Positions 42,418 through 51,595 of a DNA stretch of 64,000 nt are shown here, piece by piece. The stretch spans positions 186,001 to 250,000 of the forward strand of contig NZ_JABWGN010000009.1 of the NCBI RefSeq assembly GCF_013363975.1. The letters run 5' to 3'. The notes below the pieces were generated by a model. That model was given only the letters and a program-made list of their open reading frames with translations. It was not told the DNA's origin and ran no database searches. The DNA is from Nonomuraea montanisoli. Lineage in GTDB: Bacteria; Actinomycetota; Actinomycetes; Streptosporangiales; Streptosporangiaceae. Made by a program: the position numbers and the translations under genes. Numbering within the stretch: position 1 is the stretch's first letter; the number at the start of each line of letters is the position of its first letter.

Positions 42418-42999
42418 TTAGCCGATATCGCCGCACAACGTCATCGCCGCTCGGGTCAGATCGGCCTTGTTGCCCAGTTGCAGCTTGCCTCTGATCCTTT
42501 TGAGATACGTGTCCACCGTGTAGGTGCTGATGGAGAGCCGTCGCGCGATCTGGCCGTTGGTGCGTCCTAGTGAGATTTCCTGGAGCACTTGACGCTCACG
42601 TTGGGAAAGACGGGGGACGGGCGTTTCCGTCGTGCCGTTGCAGACGGATGTCGGCACGATCTCTCCCCTTCGTATCCGGTCCATTTCGTCCAGCAACGTG
42701 CCGATCGGAGACCGCCGGTCGATGAGGATCGAGCCATTCACGCACGCCGTGGAGCGCGCCAGGGGAGAATCCACATCCATCAGCAGCACCGAGGGCCCGA
42801 TGGCGTTGGCGCTCCTGAGAAAGTCCGCGACCTCGGCGGGGCCGGCGATGTCGGCGTCCACCATGAAGAGCTCGGCCTCCCGGTGGTGCCGGTCGGTCAG
42901 GGTCGTCTCCGCTCCGACAACGCGCATACCCGCAGAGGCCACGATCGAGAGCAAGCCTTGAAGGTATATCGGGCAGCCATCGTAAATCGCCACTTTCAT
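42418..42999 (-). CDS. LuxR-family response-regulator-like transcription factor
   Basis: A 193-residue protein with a degenerate receiver-like N terminus (MKVAIYDGCPIYLQGLLSIV) and a clear LuxR helix-turn-helix at the C terminus (LSQRERQVLQEISLGRTNGQ, IARRLSISTYTVDTYLKRIR). No partner kinase is nearby, so it may respond to a ligand or be constitutively active. Ribosome-binding site GAGG 7 nt before ATG. It is the only apparent pathway-specific regulator inside the cluster. Confidence 0.87.
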   Translation of the reverse strand: MKVAIYDGCPIYLQGLLSIVASAGMRVVGAETTLTDRHHREAELFMVDADIAGPAEVADFLRSANAIGPSVLLMDVDSPLARSTACVNGSILIDRRSPIGTLLDEMDRIRRGEIVPTSVCNGTTETPVPRLSQRERQVLQEISLGRTNGQIARRLSISTYTVDTYLKRIRGKLQLGNKADLTRAAMTLCGDIG

Positions 43000-43140
43000 C
43001 TTTGGGCCTCATATTCCCGCACGGACTGTCGACCCCCGAATGCCTTGGCATGCGCAAGAGGCTGATCGCTCCTCCTGCCGGGGGCGTGTCCATGGTGCGG
43101 GCATCCGCTACTTTGTCCATACCGGGCACCTACCCGAGGC

Positions 43141-43587
43141 CTATTCGTACTCCCCGCCCACGAAGACAAGCGCTCTCTCGTCCCGAAGAATGTGCGCATT
43201 CAGGACGCGACTCAGGACAATATGATGATCGCCTCGGGCGAGTACGCTCTCGACCACGCAGTCGAAAGCGGCAACAGCGCCTGCGATCCGAAGAAAACCC
43301 GAGGAAGCGGCCGTGACCTGCACCCCGGCGAACCGGTCAACACCTTTCGCGGAGAAGTCGCGTGCCACATGCGCCTGGTCGGCGGCGAGCACGTTGACCG
43401 AAAACTTCCGCAATTCGCTCAGGCGCCGCCACGTCTCTGACGAGCGACTGATGCAGAACAGAGTGAGCGGAGGCTCAAGCGAGACGGACGTGAACGAGTT
43501 GATCGAAACGCCAACCCGCCCCTTGGCGCCGTCGCCCATGACGACGACGACTCCTGTCGGGAACCTCCGCATCACCTGCCGCAACAT
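43141..43587 (-). CDS. Flavin reductase (HpaC/StyB-like)
   Basis: A 148-residue flavin reductase domain: MRRFPTGVVVVMGDG, GVSINSFTSVSLEPPLTLFC and FSVNVLAADQAHVARDF, ending HILRDERALVFVGGEYE. Such enzymes supply FMNH2 or FADH2 to a separate monooxygenase. The most likely partner in the cluster is the acyl-CoA-dehydrogenase-like protein at 46659. The start ATG at 43587 has no clear ribosome-binding site. Confidence 0.85.
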   Translation of the reverse strand: MLRQVMRRFPTGVVVVMGDGAKGRVGVSINSFTSVSLEPPLTLFCISRSSETWRRLSELRKFSVNVLAADQAHVARDFSAKGVDRFAGVQVTAASSGFLRIAGAVAAFDCVVESVLARGDHHIVLSRVLNAHILRDERALVFVGGEYE

Positions 43588-43653
43588 GAAACCGCTCGCA
43601 TCCGTGCACCGCTGTACCGCACGTAGAGTCCTCCGCCGCTCGGGGCGCGAAAC

Positions 43654-44856
43654 CTACAGGTCATCGCGCACCAGAGTGATCCGGGTGGCCGAGACGACGT
43701 CGCCGTCACGGACCACGACCTCCGCGGGGCACACCCGACCGAGGAAGGCGATCAAGCTGGCGGACAGGCCGTAAGCCCCGACGTTGGGTATCTCGAGTAC
43801 GTCGCCCGGCGCCGGTGAGTGGAGCCTGACGCCATGTGCCAGGACGTCGCTGGGTGCGCACAGCGGTCCCGCCAGCGTGATCACGACGGACTCACCGCCG
43901 GCTGCTGCCTCGGGCATCGCCGACAGGGGCAGCATCCTGCGGAGCCCCGACATGCCACCGAGATGGTTGATCCCCGCGTCGAGGACAGCGATGCGCTCTC
44001 CCCGCGACAGCTTGACGTCGGAGACAGTAGTGATCAAGGAACCGCACGCGGCAGTCAAATACCGACCGGCCTCGAAGGCCAGGACGACGTCCGAGCGGCC
44101 CTTGAGGTAGGCGTCGGCCAGCCGGAGGAGTGCGGGGCGCAGGCCGCCGTACACCACGGCGGGCCCCGGCCGTGCGTAGGGGGCCGCGAATCCGCCGCCC
44201 AGATCGAGCATCCGCAGCGGCAGCCCGTACGTCTCATGCAGAAGGGACGCGCACGCGAGGCTCTCCTCGAACGACGCGATGAGAGCGGCTTCACTCTGCG
44301 CGTTGCTTATGGGGAAGAAATGCATCCCTACGACGTCGACTCCGTCGACGTCCGACACCTGGGAGATCCACCTGGCGACCTCGTTGACGTCGAAGCCGAA
44401 CTGGGAAGGCCGCCCCGTCATGCGGATGGACGTGCCACTCCCGCCCGACCCCGCGTTCAGCCGGAGCAGGCACTCCGCTGTCACATCCTCCGCACGGGCT
44501 ACCCCGGCTATGCGGCGTAGGTCCGTGACGGATTCAGCCGAGAAGAGGCGAGCACCGAGCTGTACGGCCTGCCGTATCTCCTCCGCCGTCTTGCCGGGCC
44601 CGGTGTAGAGACACTGGTGGATGGCATGTCCGCAGCTCTTGGCGGTGAGCAGTTCGGCGACGGAGCTGACCTCGGCGCGGGCGCCCAGCCGGGCCAGGTC
44701 CGCGACGATACTCGGATGCGGATTGGCCTTCAACGAATAGAAGATGGCAGCCGCCGGGGGAAGCGCCGCGCACAGGCGGCCATACGCTTCGGCGACCTCA
44801 CCGAGGTCGTACCTGTAGAGGGGACTGCCGTATTTCTGGATGAGCCGGTCATGCAT
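43654..44856 (-). CDS. PLP-dependent decarboxylase, fold type III (LysA/ornithine decarboxylase-like)
   Basis: About 400 residues. PLP-binding Lys43 is in FYSLKANPHPSI; LDLGGGFAAPY is the phosphate-binding Gly-rich loop; the C-terminal beta domain has AGPLCAPSDVLAHG (catalytic Cys region) and PNVGAYGLSASLIAFLG. It would decarboxylate a basic or acidic amino acid, possibly while tethered to the carrier protein as in beta-amino-acid starter pathways of macrolactams. ATG at 44856 lies 6 nt after GGAG and overlaps the ligase stop by 8 nt. Confidence 0.87.
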   Translation of the reverse strand: MHDRLIQKYGSPLYRYDLGEVAEAYGRLCAALPPAAAIFYSLKANPHPSIVADLARLGARAEVSSVAELLTAKSCGHAIHQCLYTGPGKTAEEIRQAVQLGARLFSAESVTDLRRIAGVARAEDVTAECLLRLNAGSGGSGTSIRMTGRPSQFGFDVNEVARWISQVSDVDGVDVVGMHFFPISNAQSEAALIASFEESLACASLLHETYGLPLRMLDLGGGFAAPYARPGPAVVYGGLRPALLRLADAYLKGRSDVVLAFEAGRYLTAACGSLITTVSDVKLSRGERIAVLDAGINHLGGMSGLRRMLPLSAMPEAAAGGESVVITLAGPLCAPSDVLAHGVRLHSPAPGDVLEIPNVGAYGLSASLIAFLGRVCPAEVVVRDGDVVSATRITLVRDDL

Positions 44857-46345
44857 GGCCATCTCCAACCGGAGACGCGCCACTCTGGCTGAGTATTCGC
44901 CGGGCCACGGCCGCGCGGTCGACCTTCCCGTTCGTCGTCAGCTCCAGCTCAGGGACGATCACGCATGCGTCCGGCCGTTTCGCGGGCTCCAGCCTCCGCG
45001 TGAGTTCTTCCAGCAGCGCGGACGGTGAAATGGAGCCGGTCACGGCGAGGTAGAGCCGTTCCCCCTCCCTCACGAGGGCAGCCCTGGCCACACCGCTGAC
45101 TTCCTCGGCCGCGGCCTCGATCTCCGACGCGCTGACGCGCATTCCGCGTCGCTTGAAGATGTCGTCCCTCCGTCCTCTGAAATAGAGGTTGCCGGAGAGG
45201 TCGAGGAGTCCGTAGTCGCCGGTGAGGAGCATCCTCTCGCCGGAAACCGGATCTTTGACGAATCTCTCGTTCGTGAGATCCGGAGCTCTCCAGTATCCCC
45301 GCATCACGTGCGGTCCCACGACGGCGATCTGTCCCTCGACGCCGGCCTTGACGGGTAGCCCCCGATCATCGAGGACACGGATGATGGTGCCCCGCAGCGC
45401 CGTACCCAGCGACCCTTCCCTGATCAGGTCCTCGTCCGGCAAGCCGATGGACACCCTTTTGCATTCGGTGATCCCGAACATCTGCGTCACTGCGGCGCCG
45501 GGAAAGGACTCGCGTAACTGCCTCGCCAGCGGGGTTCCCAGTCGCGCCCCGGTATTGGTGAACAGCCTTACTCGGCATCCGGAGACGCCCCTCCGTGCCG
45601 CCATGCGCACCAGCAACACAGCCAGCGTGGGGACCACCGGCACGATCGTCGCCCCGCTTCTTCGGATGCCCGGGAGCAGGCCGGCTGTGTCGCCGACCGT
45701 GCCGATGCTGAGCTGGGCCGAGGCCACGACGGAGAGAAAGAGCTGGTATAGCCCGTAGTCGAATGACATGGGAAGTGCCAGGAAGATGACGTCCGTACTG
45801 GTGTAGGAGAGCCGTTCCGCGATGGCTTTCACTGCATAAAGCACTTGGTCGTGCTGGCAGGCAACACCTTTGGGCATGGCCGTGCTGCCTGAGGTGTACA
45901 TGAGCAACGCCAGCGATTTCGCATGGCCGCCCGTCGTGGCCTTACCTTCTGGCGCTGGTCCGGCTTTCGCCCATGACGCGGCGAACTCCGTCCAAGGAGT
46001 GTGCATATGACCCTCGTCCAGGACCAAAGCGGGGTCGGCGTCCTTGACAATGTGCCCGAACTGATAAGCGGACACTGCAGGACTGATCGGCACGAAGACT
46101 GCGCCGACTCTCGACACGCCGAAGACCGAGGCGGCCAGGTAAGGGGAGTTCGGCGCTCTGACCACGACACGATCGCCCGGCCGCACTCCCTTCAGGCTCA
46201 GCCACCGTGCGAAGCGGACACTCCAGTCTCTGAGTTCGGCGAACGTCCACGAAAGACCGTCGTCAGAGACAGCAGGTCGGTGCGGCGTGCGCGCGGCGGC
46301 CTGATCAAGCAGGTCGTGCAGGAGTTCTTCTGTGCCCGTTGACAT
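44849..46345 (-). CDS. Adenylate-forming amino-acid/acyl ligase (free-standing)
   Basis: A 498-residue ANL enzyme: core motif LLMYTSGSTAMPKGV, hinge region LLTGDYGLLDLSGN, GRRDDIFKRRGMRVSASEIE, and the C-terminal catalytic Lys in ELTTNGKVDR. It should activate a carboxylic acid as adenylate and load the carrier protein at 46384. Substrate cannot be read from the sequence. Ribosome-binding site GGAG 7 nt before ATG at 46345. Adjacent decarboxylase, carrier and dehydrogenase genes suggest modification of the tethered substrate. Confidence 0.9.
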   Translation of the reverse strand: MSTGTEELLHDLLDQAAARTPHRPAVSDDGLSWTFAELRDWSVRFARWLSLKGVRPGDRVVVRAPNSPYLAASVFGVSRVGAVFVPISPAVSAYQFGHIVKDADPALVLDEGHMHTPWTEFAASWAKAGPAPEGKATTGGHAKSLALLMYTSGSTAMPKGVACQHDQVLYAVKAIAERLSYTSTDVIFLALPMSFDYGLYQLFLSVVASAQLSIGTVGDTAGLLPGIRRSGATIVPVVPTLAVLLVRMAARRGVSGCRVRLFTNTGARLGTPLARQLRESFPGAAVTQMFGITECKRVSIGLPDEDLIREGSLGTALRGTIIRVLDDRGLPVKAGVEGQIAVVGPHVMRGYWRAPDLTNERFVKDPVSGERMLLTGDYGLLDLSGNLYFRGRRDDIFKRRGMRVSASEIEAAAEEVSGVARAALVREGERLYLAVTGSISPSALLEELTRRLEPAKRPDACVIVPELELTTNGKVDRAAVARRILSQSGASPVGDGHA

Positions 46346-46383
46346 CTTCCGGCTCCAAAGCTGGTCGCGGGGTGGGGGGCCGT

Positions 46384-46641
46384 TCAGGGCTGCTGAGAGA
46401 GCCCTTCCACGACCGCCCACAGCCCTGACGGCGTAGCGAACGTGTCGGGAACGAGAAACTCATCAGGAATCGAGATTCCGAAGGCGTCCTCGACCTCGAC
46501 CAGCAGACTCACTGTGGCGAGCGAGTCCAGCCCGTGCTCGGCAAGCCTCAGATCATTCTTGAGGGGCGTCTCTTGGCCCAACTGGGGAAGAAAGGCCCGG
46601 AGGATCTGCTCGAACGGCTCCGGCCATTGCGTGGATGTCAT
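46384..46641 (-). CDS. Acyl/peptidyl carrier protein
   Basis: An 85-residue carrier protein. The phosphopantetheine Ser40 sits in LAEHGLDSLATVSLLVEVED, and the C-terminal helix reads FGISIPDEFLVPDTF. It is the thioester platform for the ligase, the dehydrogenase-like enzyme and probably the free-standing condensation enzyme at 52664. It lies between the ligase and dehydrogenase genes. Confidence 0.93.
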   Translation of the reverse strand: MTSTQWPEPFEQILRAFLPQLGQETPLKNDLRLAEHGLDSLATVSLLVEVEDAFGISIPDEFLVPDTFATPSGLWAVVEGLSQQP

Positions 46642-46658
46642 GCTGGCGCAACCCTTCT

Positions 46659-47867
46659 TCAGACGAGCTGGACGCTGCGGTCCATGAGAGCCAACCTGCC
46701 GGTTGCCGGAAGGAGCCGGTCGTTGGAGTAGTTGAGCGCCCCGGACCTGAGGTCCCGGAAATGCCGTTCCAACGGCATGGGGCCGCTCTTCAGGTAACCG
46801 ACAGAGAGGCCGGCGAGTTGGACGAGTCGGTCCACCGATCGGAAGGTCAGCTCCGATGCGGCGACCTTGAGCGCGTTGAGGTGAATCTGTGTGCTCGGAA
46901 CGTCCAGACTGTGGTTCTCGGCACGCGCCGTCCGGACTTCGTCGCGTACGCAGGCCAAGTAACCGGCCACCAGTTCCAGATCGATACGAACCCGCGCCAG
47001 CCGTTCTGCCACGAGATCCGACTCGAGATCCACGCCGCGAGGGCGGCCGGGGGTTCGCAGCAAGGAGACGAACTCGCTCAGAGCCGTCCGTGCGGCGCCC
47101 AGCCAGCACGCCGCCCATCCGAGGTGTCCTGCCGGGATCAGACTGTCGACGGCGACCTCGCGAAAGAGGCCGGGCCGGCCGACCACCTGGGAGCCGGCTA
47201 CTACCCCTGTGAGGGTCATCGGCACGCTGTGGGTTCCTCTCATGCCGAGCGGATTCCACGAACCACGTGATTCCAGAGTCAGCTGCCGGCGTCGTGCGAA
47301 AAGGAGGCTGACGCTGTGGGCGTTGGCGTCCGCGGCCGAGCGCATGGTGATGAGGAAGGCATCGGCGGCCTGTCCGCCGGTCACGATGGGCGCTTCCCTG
47401 GAGAATCGCAGAAGCTCTTCATCCTGCTCAACTGCGGATCTCGCAGTGAGCAGATGGCCGCCCTTCCCCGGCTCGGTGGTGACGGACGCCAGGTACATCC
47501 TTCCGGCCGCAATCTCCGGGAGCACCTCGGCGGACAGCTCGGGAGAGGCATGGCGGACGAGCGCGTCGACCTGCTGGCAGTGCATCGCCCAGATCATCGC
47601 TGTTGACATGCAGCCCGACGCCAGGATCTGGGCCACATCGATGAGGTCACCCAAGTCACCCCCCATGCCACCATGCTGAAGGGGAACCAGCAGGCCCATC
47701 AGCCCGCTTCGTCGAAGGACCTCCAGATTCGCTGCCGGGAACTCGGCGGTCTCGTCGACCTCGGCGGCATGCCGCGCGAGGACCGGCACCACCTCCTTCA
47801 AGGCGCTCAGCCATGTGCCCGCGGCGCCGTTTGCCTTTCGCGGGACGGATGTCAGCAGGTCGGTCAT
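46659..47867 (-). CDS. Acyl-CoA-dehydrogenase-like flavoenzyme
   Basis: A 402-residue protein of the ACAD fold: AEFPAANLEVLRRSGLMGLL, VTTEPGKGGHLLTARSAVEQ (flavin contact region) and SWNPLGMRGTHSVPMTLTGV. The usual catalytic Glu in the last third is not evident; the segment reads LERHFRDLRSGALNYSND instead. It could dehydrogenate an aminoacyl-carrier protein (as in pyrrole formation) or act as a group D monooxygenase with the flavin reductase at 43141, as in N-hydroxylation. Start overlaps the ABC stop by ATGA. Confidence 0.8.
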   Translation of the reverse strand: MTDLLTSVPRKANGAAGTWLSALKEVVPVLARHAAEVDETAEFPAANLEVLRRSGLMGLLVPLQHGGMGGDLGDLIDVAQILASGCMSTAMIWAMHCQQVDALVRHASPELSAEVLPEIAAGRMYLASVTTEPGKGGHLLTARSAVEQDEELLRFSREAPIVTGGQAADAFLITMRSAADANAHSVSLLFARRRQLTLESRGSWNPLGMRGTHSVPMTLTGVVAGSQVVGRPGLFREVAVDSLIPAGHLGWAACWLGAARTALSEFVSLLRTPGRPRGVDLESDLVAERLARVRIDLELVAGYLACVRDEVRTARAENHSLDVPSTQIHLNALKVAASELTFRSVDRLVQLAGLSVGYLKSGPMPLERHFRDLRSGALNYSNDRLLPATGRLALMDRSVQLV

Positions 47868-49666
47868 AGGTATCCCTTCGCCTGAGCCGTGAAAAGCTCG
47901 TGATAGAGGCCCTCCGCGCGGATCAGCTCCGCGTGCGTCCCCTGTTCCACGACGGTCCCCCGATCCAGGACGACGATGTGGTCGGCCATAGTCACGGTCG
48001 AGAAGCGGTGCGAGACCAGCACGGTGACGGCGCCGCACTGCCGACCGGCGCGGCTCGCGAGAGCGGCGAACCGCTCGAAAAGCTCGTGCTCGGCTTGAGG
48101 GTCGAGTGCGGCCGTCGGCTCGTCGAGGACGAGGAGGAGGGGCTGCTCGCGCATGGCGGCACGCGCGAGCGCCAGTTTCTGCCACTGCCCGATCGACGGT
48201 TCGACGCCGCCGAACAATGAGCCGAGCTGTGTGTCGATCCCCTGAGGCAGTTGTGTAATGACGCTGTCGGCGCCGGCTCGTTCCGCTGAGGAGCCGACGA
48301 ACGCCCGATCGTGAAGATGCTCCAGATCGCCGATGCCGATGGACTCCATGACGGTGGTCTGCGGCTGCAGGAAGTCCTGGAAAGCTCCTGACTGCTTCGC
48401 GAACCACGCACCGGGCCGGATCCCGGTCAAAGGGCGGCCGTCGACCGTGATCGTGCCGCGGGTGGGACGGTAGACGCCCGTCAGCAGTTTGATCAGCGTG
48501 CTCTTTCCAGCGCCGTTCTCACCCACTAGGCCGATGACCGAGCCCGCCTCCAGGTCGAGATTGACACCGCTCAGCGCCGGCGTGCCGCGACCCGGATAGA
48601 TGAACTCCACGTCGCGCAGCCGCAGACCCTTGGCGAGTCGCGACGGCGGCGCTGTGGATGCCTTCTCGCCGCTGTCGGCGAAGGCGCGCAGCCAAAGATA
48701 GTGACCCATGATGTGCCCGACTGCGCCCAGCCGGGTCATTCCGGAGACGGTCATGCCGATCTGGATCCGCAGGCTGCTCCCCAGTGAGATCACGAGCACC
48801 AGATCTCCGGTCGACGCTTGCCCCGCCCGACAGAGCATGGCCACGGCAGCGATCGACGCCCCGAACCCGAGGAGATAGGACGACCAGCCAACCGCCTCCC
48901 AAGCACTCGCCTTCAACTGGGCGACGGTTTCGCGGCGGGTGCCGATCCTCCACAGCCGGTCGGCCAGCGCGCTCAGCTCCCAGCCGTTCCGGCATATCCG
49001 GACCTCCTTGGCGGGCTCAGGCCGGACGCACAGCATGTGCAGCCGCTCCTCCTGGCGTTTTCCTTCCGCGTTGAGATCCCTGATGCGGTCCATCGCCCGT
49101 TGGCCGCGCTTGGCGACCATCAGCGGCACGATTCCCAGCAACGCCATCGTCGCGAGGAAAGGATGGATCCCTACCAGCAAGGCGACGCTCAGGGCGAGGC
49201 CGGCGACGGAACCGGCGGTCTCCACCATGGTCCAGCACGAGGACGCCAGCCTCCCCGAACTCTTCCTCAGCACAGCCAGTCGGTTGAGGAATTCGGGGCT
49301 CTCCAGATGGTCGACGGTCGACGGTGTGGTGGTGATATCCGCGATCTCGCGGCCAAGCACCAGGTCCACCTTCTCCTCCACCTCGAAGCGGAGGTTGGTC
49401 TGGACGCGGTTTCCCGCGGTGTTCGCCGTCTGGGCCAGGGCGCCGACGAGCAGCGCGACGAGCAGCCCGGCGCTCACCCCCAGTCCTGTGGCCTGCACCA
49501 GCCAGCGCTGAGTCGTGGCGAGGAGCGCGGGGGCGACGGACTGCACCCCCAGAGTGGCCAGGATGATCGCCGCGACGCGGGGATTGGTACGGACGGTGAG
49601 GCGTACGAGGTGGCCGAGGACTTTCTGGCGCCGACGCCATGCCGACAGCAGGTCCTGCGCCTTCAT
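47864..49666 (-). CDS. ABC exporter half-transporter 1 (TMD-NBD)
   Basis: A 600-residue protein: six-helix membrane domain, then an ATPase with Walker A GENGAGKSTLIKLLTG (about residue 380) and Walker B LLLVLDEPTAALD. The signature motif is degenerate (EPSIGQWQKLALARA instead of LSGGQ). It overlaps the second half-transporter by ATGA, so the two should form a heterodimer with one weakened ATP site, as in many heterodimeric exporters. Probably exports the cluster product or confers self-resistance. Confidence 0.88.
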   Translation of the reverse strand: MKAQDLLSAWRRRQKVLGHLVRLTVRTNPRVAAIILATLGVQSVAPALLATTQRWLVQATGLGVSAGLLVALLVGALAQTANTAGNRVQTNLRFEVEEKVDLVLGREIADITTTPSTVDHLESPEFLNRLAVLRKSSGRLASSCWTMVETAGSVAGLALSVALLVGIHPFLATMALLGIVPLMVAKRGQRAMDRIRDLNAEGKRQEERLHMLCVRPEPAKEVRICRNGWELSALADRLWRIGTRRETVAQLKASAWEAVGWSSYLLGFGASIAAVAMLCRAGQASTGDLVLVISLGSSLRIQIGMTVSGMTRLGAVGHIMGHYLWLRAFADSGEKASTAPPSRLAKGLRLRDVEFIYPGRGTPALSGVNLDLEAGSVIGLVGENGAGKSTLIKLLTGVYRPTRGTITVDGRPLTGIRPGAWFAKQSGAFQDFLQPQTTVMESIGIGDLEHLHDRAFVGSSAERAGADSVITQLPQGIDTQLGSLFGGVEPSIGQWQKLALARAAMREQPLLLVLDEPTAALDPQAEHELFERFAALASRAGRQCGAVTVLVSHRFSTVTMADHIVVLDRGTVVEQGTHAELIRAEGLYHELFTAQAKGYL

Positions 49667-51510
49667 GCGCCGGCCTCCGAGCCTGTGAATCGCGCGGCCT
49701 GCAACCTGAAGAGACGGGCATACTCACCACCGGCCGCCAGGAGAGCCGCGTGATCGCCCGCCTCGACGATCCTTCCTTGGCTGAGGACCACGATCCGGTC
49801 GGCGTTCCTGACCGCTGAGAGGCGGTGAGAGATCAGGATCACTGAGGCTCCTTCGGCCCGGCTCGCAATGGTGTCGAAGAACGCCGCTTCCGCCCGCACG
49901 TCGAGATGCGCCGTCGGCTCGTCCAGAATCAGCAGCATCCGACCGTGAGCCCGCGCGAACAGCATGCGGGCGATCCCCAGCTTCTGCCACTGACCCCCCG
50001 ACAGGTCCACTCCGTTCGACGTGCCCCGCCACAAGGACGTGTCGAGTCCGGCAGGCGATCCCGCCAGCACGTCACCGATGCCGGCTGCTTCCGCGGCCGC
50101 CCTGATGCCGGTCAGATCGTCCAGGTGGCCGGGGGCCGACAAGGCGACGTTCCATGCCACGCTCAGGGGGTAGCGCACGAAGTCCTGGAACAGAGCTGCC
50201 TGCCGGGACCGCCAGGTCTCGACATCCAGGCTCGCCAGGTCTTCGCCGTCCACCCTGATGTGCCCGCGGGTGGGGGAGTAGAGGCCCGCCAGGAGCTTGA
50301 TCAGAGTCGACTTCCCCGCGCCGTTGCGGCCCACGATTCCGAGGATCTCGCCTGGTCTGATGTCGAGGCTCAGGCCGTCCAACACCAGACCGGCTGATCC
50401 CGTATAGGCGAACGATACGTTGTCGAACTCTATGTGCGGCGCTGTCCGGGCCGCGATGCCGACAGGGAGGGACCGGCGCTCCGTCAGCCGGTCGCGTAGC
50501 CGATGCGAGGCCCGGACGGCGCCGAGCCCGTACTCGATGTCGAAGGCCTCGTGCCCCATGTAGCTGATGCCGAAGACGCCCCACGATGCCACGAGATACG
50601 TGGCGAGCTCGCCGGCCGTGATATCGCCCCTGGCCGCAGCGACGCCGGGCAGGAGCAGCACGAGGATTGTGGTCGAGAAGGTCAGCACGATGATCGGTAA
50701 CTGTCCAGCGAGCACTCGGCGGCGTTCCCACCACAGCGGCCGGAGGGCCGCCTCCGCCCAGGTCCGGCCGCGGTCCGTCAGCCAACCAGCGAGCCCGAAC
50801 AGCCGTACCTCTTTGGCCGCCTCAGCAGAGGTGGCGAGGTCGTACCAGTACTCCGCGCGGCGCTCGTCCGGGACGATGCCGTCCGTCACATCGGCGAGGC
50901 GCAGCCACTGACGGCGGATCACCGCCCTGGTGATCAGGGCGGTGATCAGCAGGACCAGCGCGTGCCACCAGGCGAAACCGGCGAGCACGACAGCGGCCGC
51001 GCCGGCTGAGATCATCCTGAATGAGAGGACCACCTGGCCGGTGACCGCAGTCCCGGCGGACCGCTGACGCCCCCACGACTCGCCCAGGTCGCCTGCCCGT
51101 GCAGCGTCGTCCTGAACCGCGGAGGACTCCAGATGGGCGATGCCGGCCGGGGAGAGCAGCATCGATCTGACGCCTCGGCGCATCCAGCCGTCGAGCTGAC
51201 GGGCGACGTGATCGGCCGCGATCCGTTGAGCCGACTCGGCGACCTGCACCAGTACGAGGAACCCGATGAAGAGGGCGACCGGGAGGACCAACGAGGACTG
51301 CCCGCCTTCGCCCGTCGTCGCCAGGCTGACCAGCCAACCGGCAGTTACCGCAGTCAGGGACGGGCTTGCGGCGGTGACCACGTGACTGAGGACGAGTGCG
51401 CCGACGGCGGCTGGCCCTGCATGCCGGAGCAGCGCCGTTAGGCCGGCCCGCTCCATGGAAAGGGTCCACCATCGCGAGAGGCTCTTCTGCACCTGGACGG
51501 GCATTACCAT
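49663..51510 (-). CDS. ABC exporter half-transporter 2 (TMD-NBD)
   Basis: A 615-residue partner of the preceding gene. Membrane domain (ALVLSHVVTAASPSLTAVTA, LPIIVLTFSTTILVLLLPGV) followed by an ATPase with Walker A GRNGAGKSTLIKLLAG, canonical signature DLSGGQWQKLGIARML, Walker B LLILDEPTAHLD and the switch His in ISHRLSAVRNADRI. Start at ATG 51510 is likely; the longer open frame upstream is Arg-rich and lacks a ribosome-binding site. Confidence 0.88.
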   Translation of the reverse strand: MVMPVQVQKSLSRWWTLSMERAGLTALLRHAGPAAVGALVLSHVVTAASPSLTAVTAGWLVSLATTGEGGQSSLVLPVALFIGFLVLVQVAESAQRIAADHVARQLDGWMRRGVRSMLLSPAGIAHLESSAVQDDAARAGDLGESWGRQRSAGTAVTGQVVLSFRMISAGAAAVVLAGFAWWHALVLLITALITRAVIRRQWLRLADVTDGIVPDERRAEYWYDLATSAEAAKEVRLFGLAGWLTDRGRTWAEAALRPLWWERRRVLAGQLPIIVLTFSTTILVLLLPGVAAARGDITAGELATYLVASWGVFGISYMGHEAFDIEYGLGAVRASHRLRDRLTERRSLPVGIAARTAPHIEFDNVSFAYTGSAGLVLDGLSLDIRPGEILGIVGRNGAGKSTLIKLLAGLYSPTRGHIRVDGEDLASLDVETWRSRQAALFQDFVRYPLSVAWNVALSAPGHLDDLTGIRAAAEAAGIGDVLAGSPAGLDTSLWRGTSNGVDLSGGQWQKLGIARMLFARAHGRMLLILDEPTAHLDVRAEAAFFDTIASRAEGASVILISHRLSAVRNADRIVVLSQGRIVEAGDHAALLAAGGEYARLFRLQAARFTGSEAGA

Positions 51511-51595
51511 CGACCGCTCTGCCTTGCCTTTCTCAGGATCGTTCCGCCGACCGGGCCTCCCTGGACCCCATGAGATCCGCCTGCCGCAGGTGCGG

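Noticed and set aside
42596-43129. A 177-codon - strand ORF overlapping the LuxR gene
   Set aside because: It covers the LuxR gene in another frame and its product turns Arg/Gly-rich; LuxR has a clear family match and ribosome-binding site.
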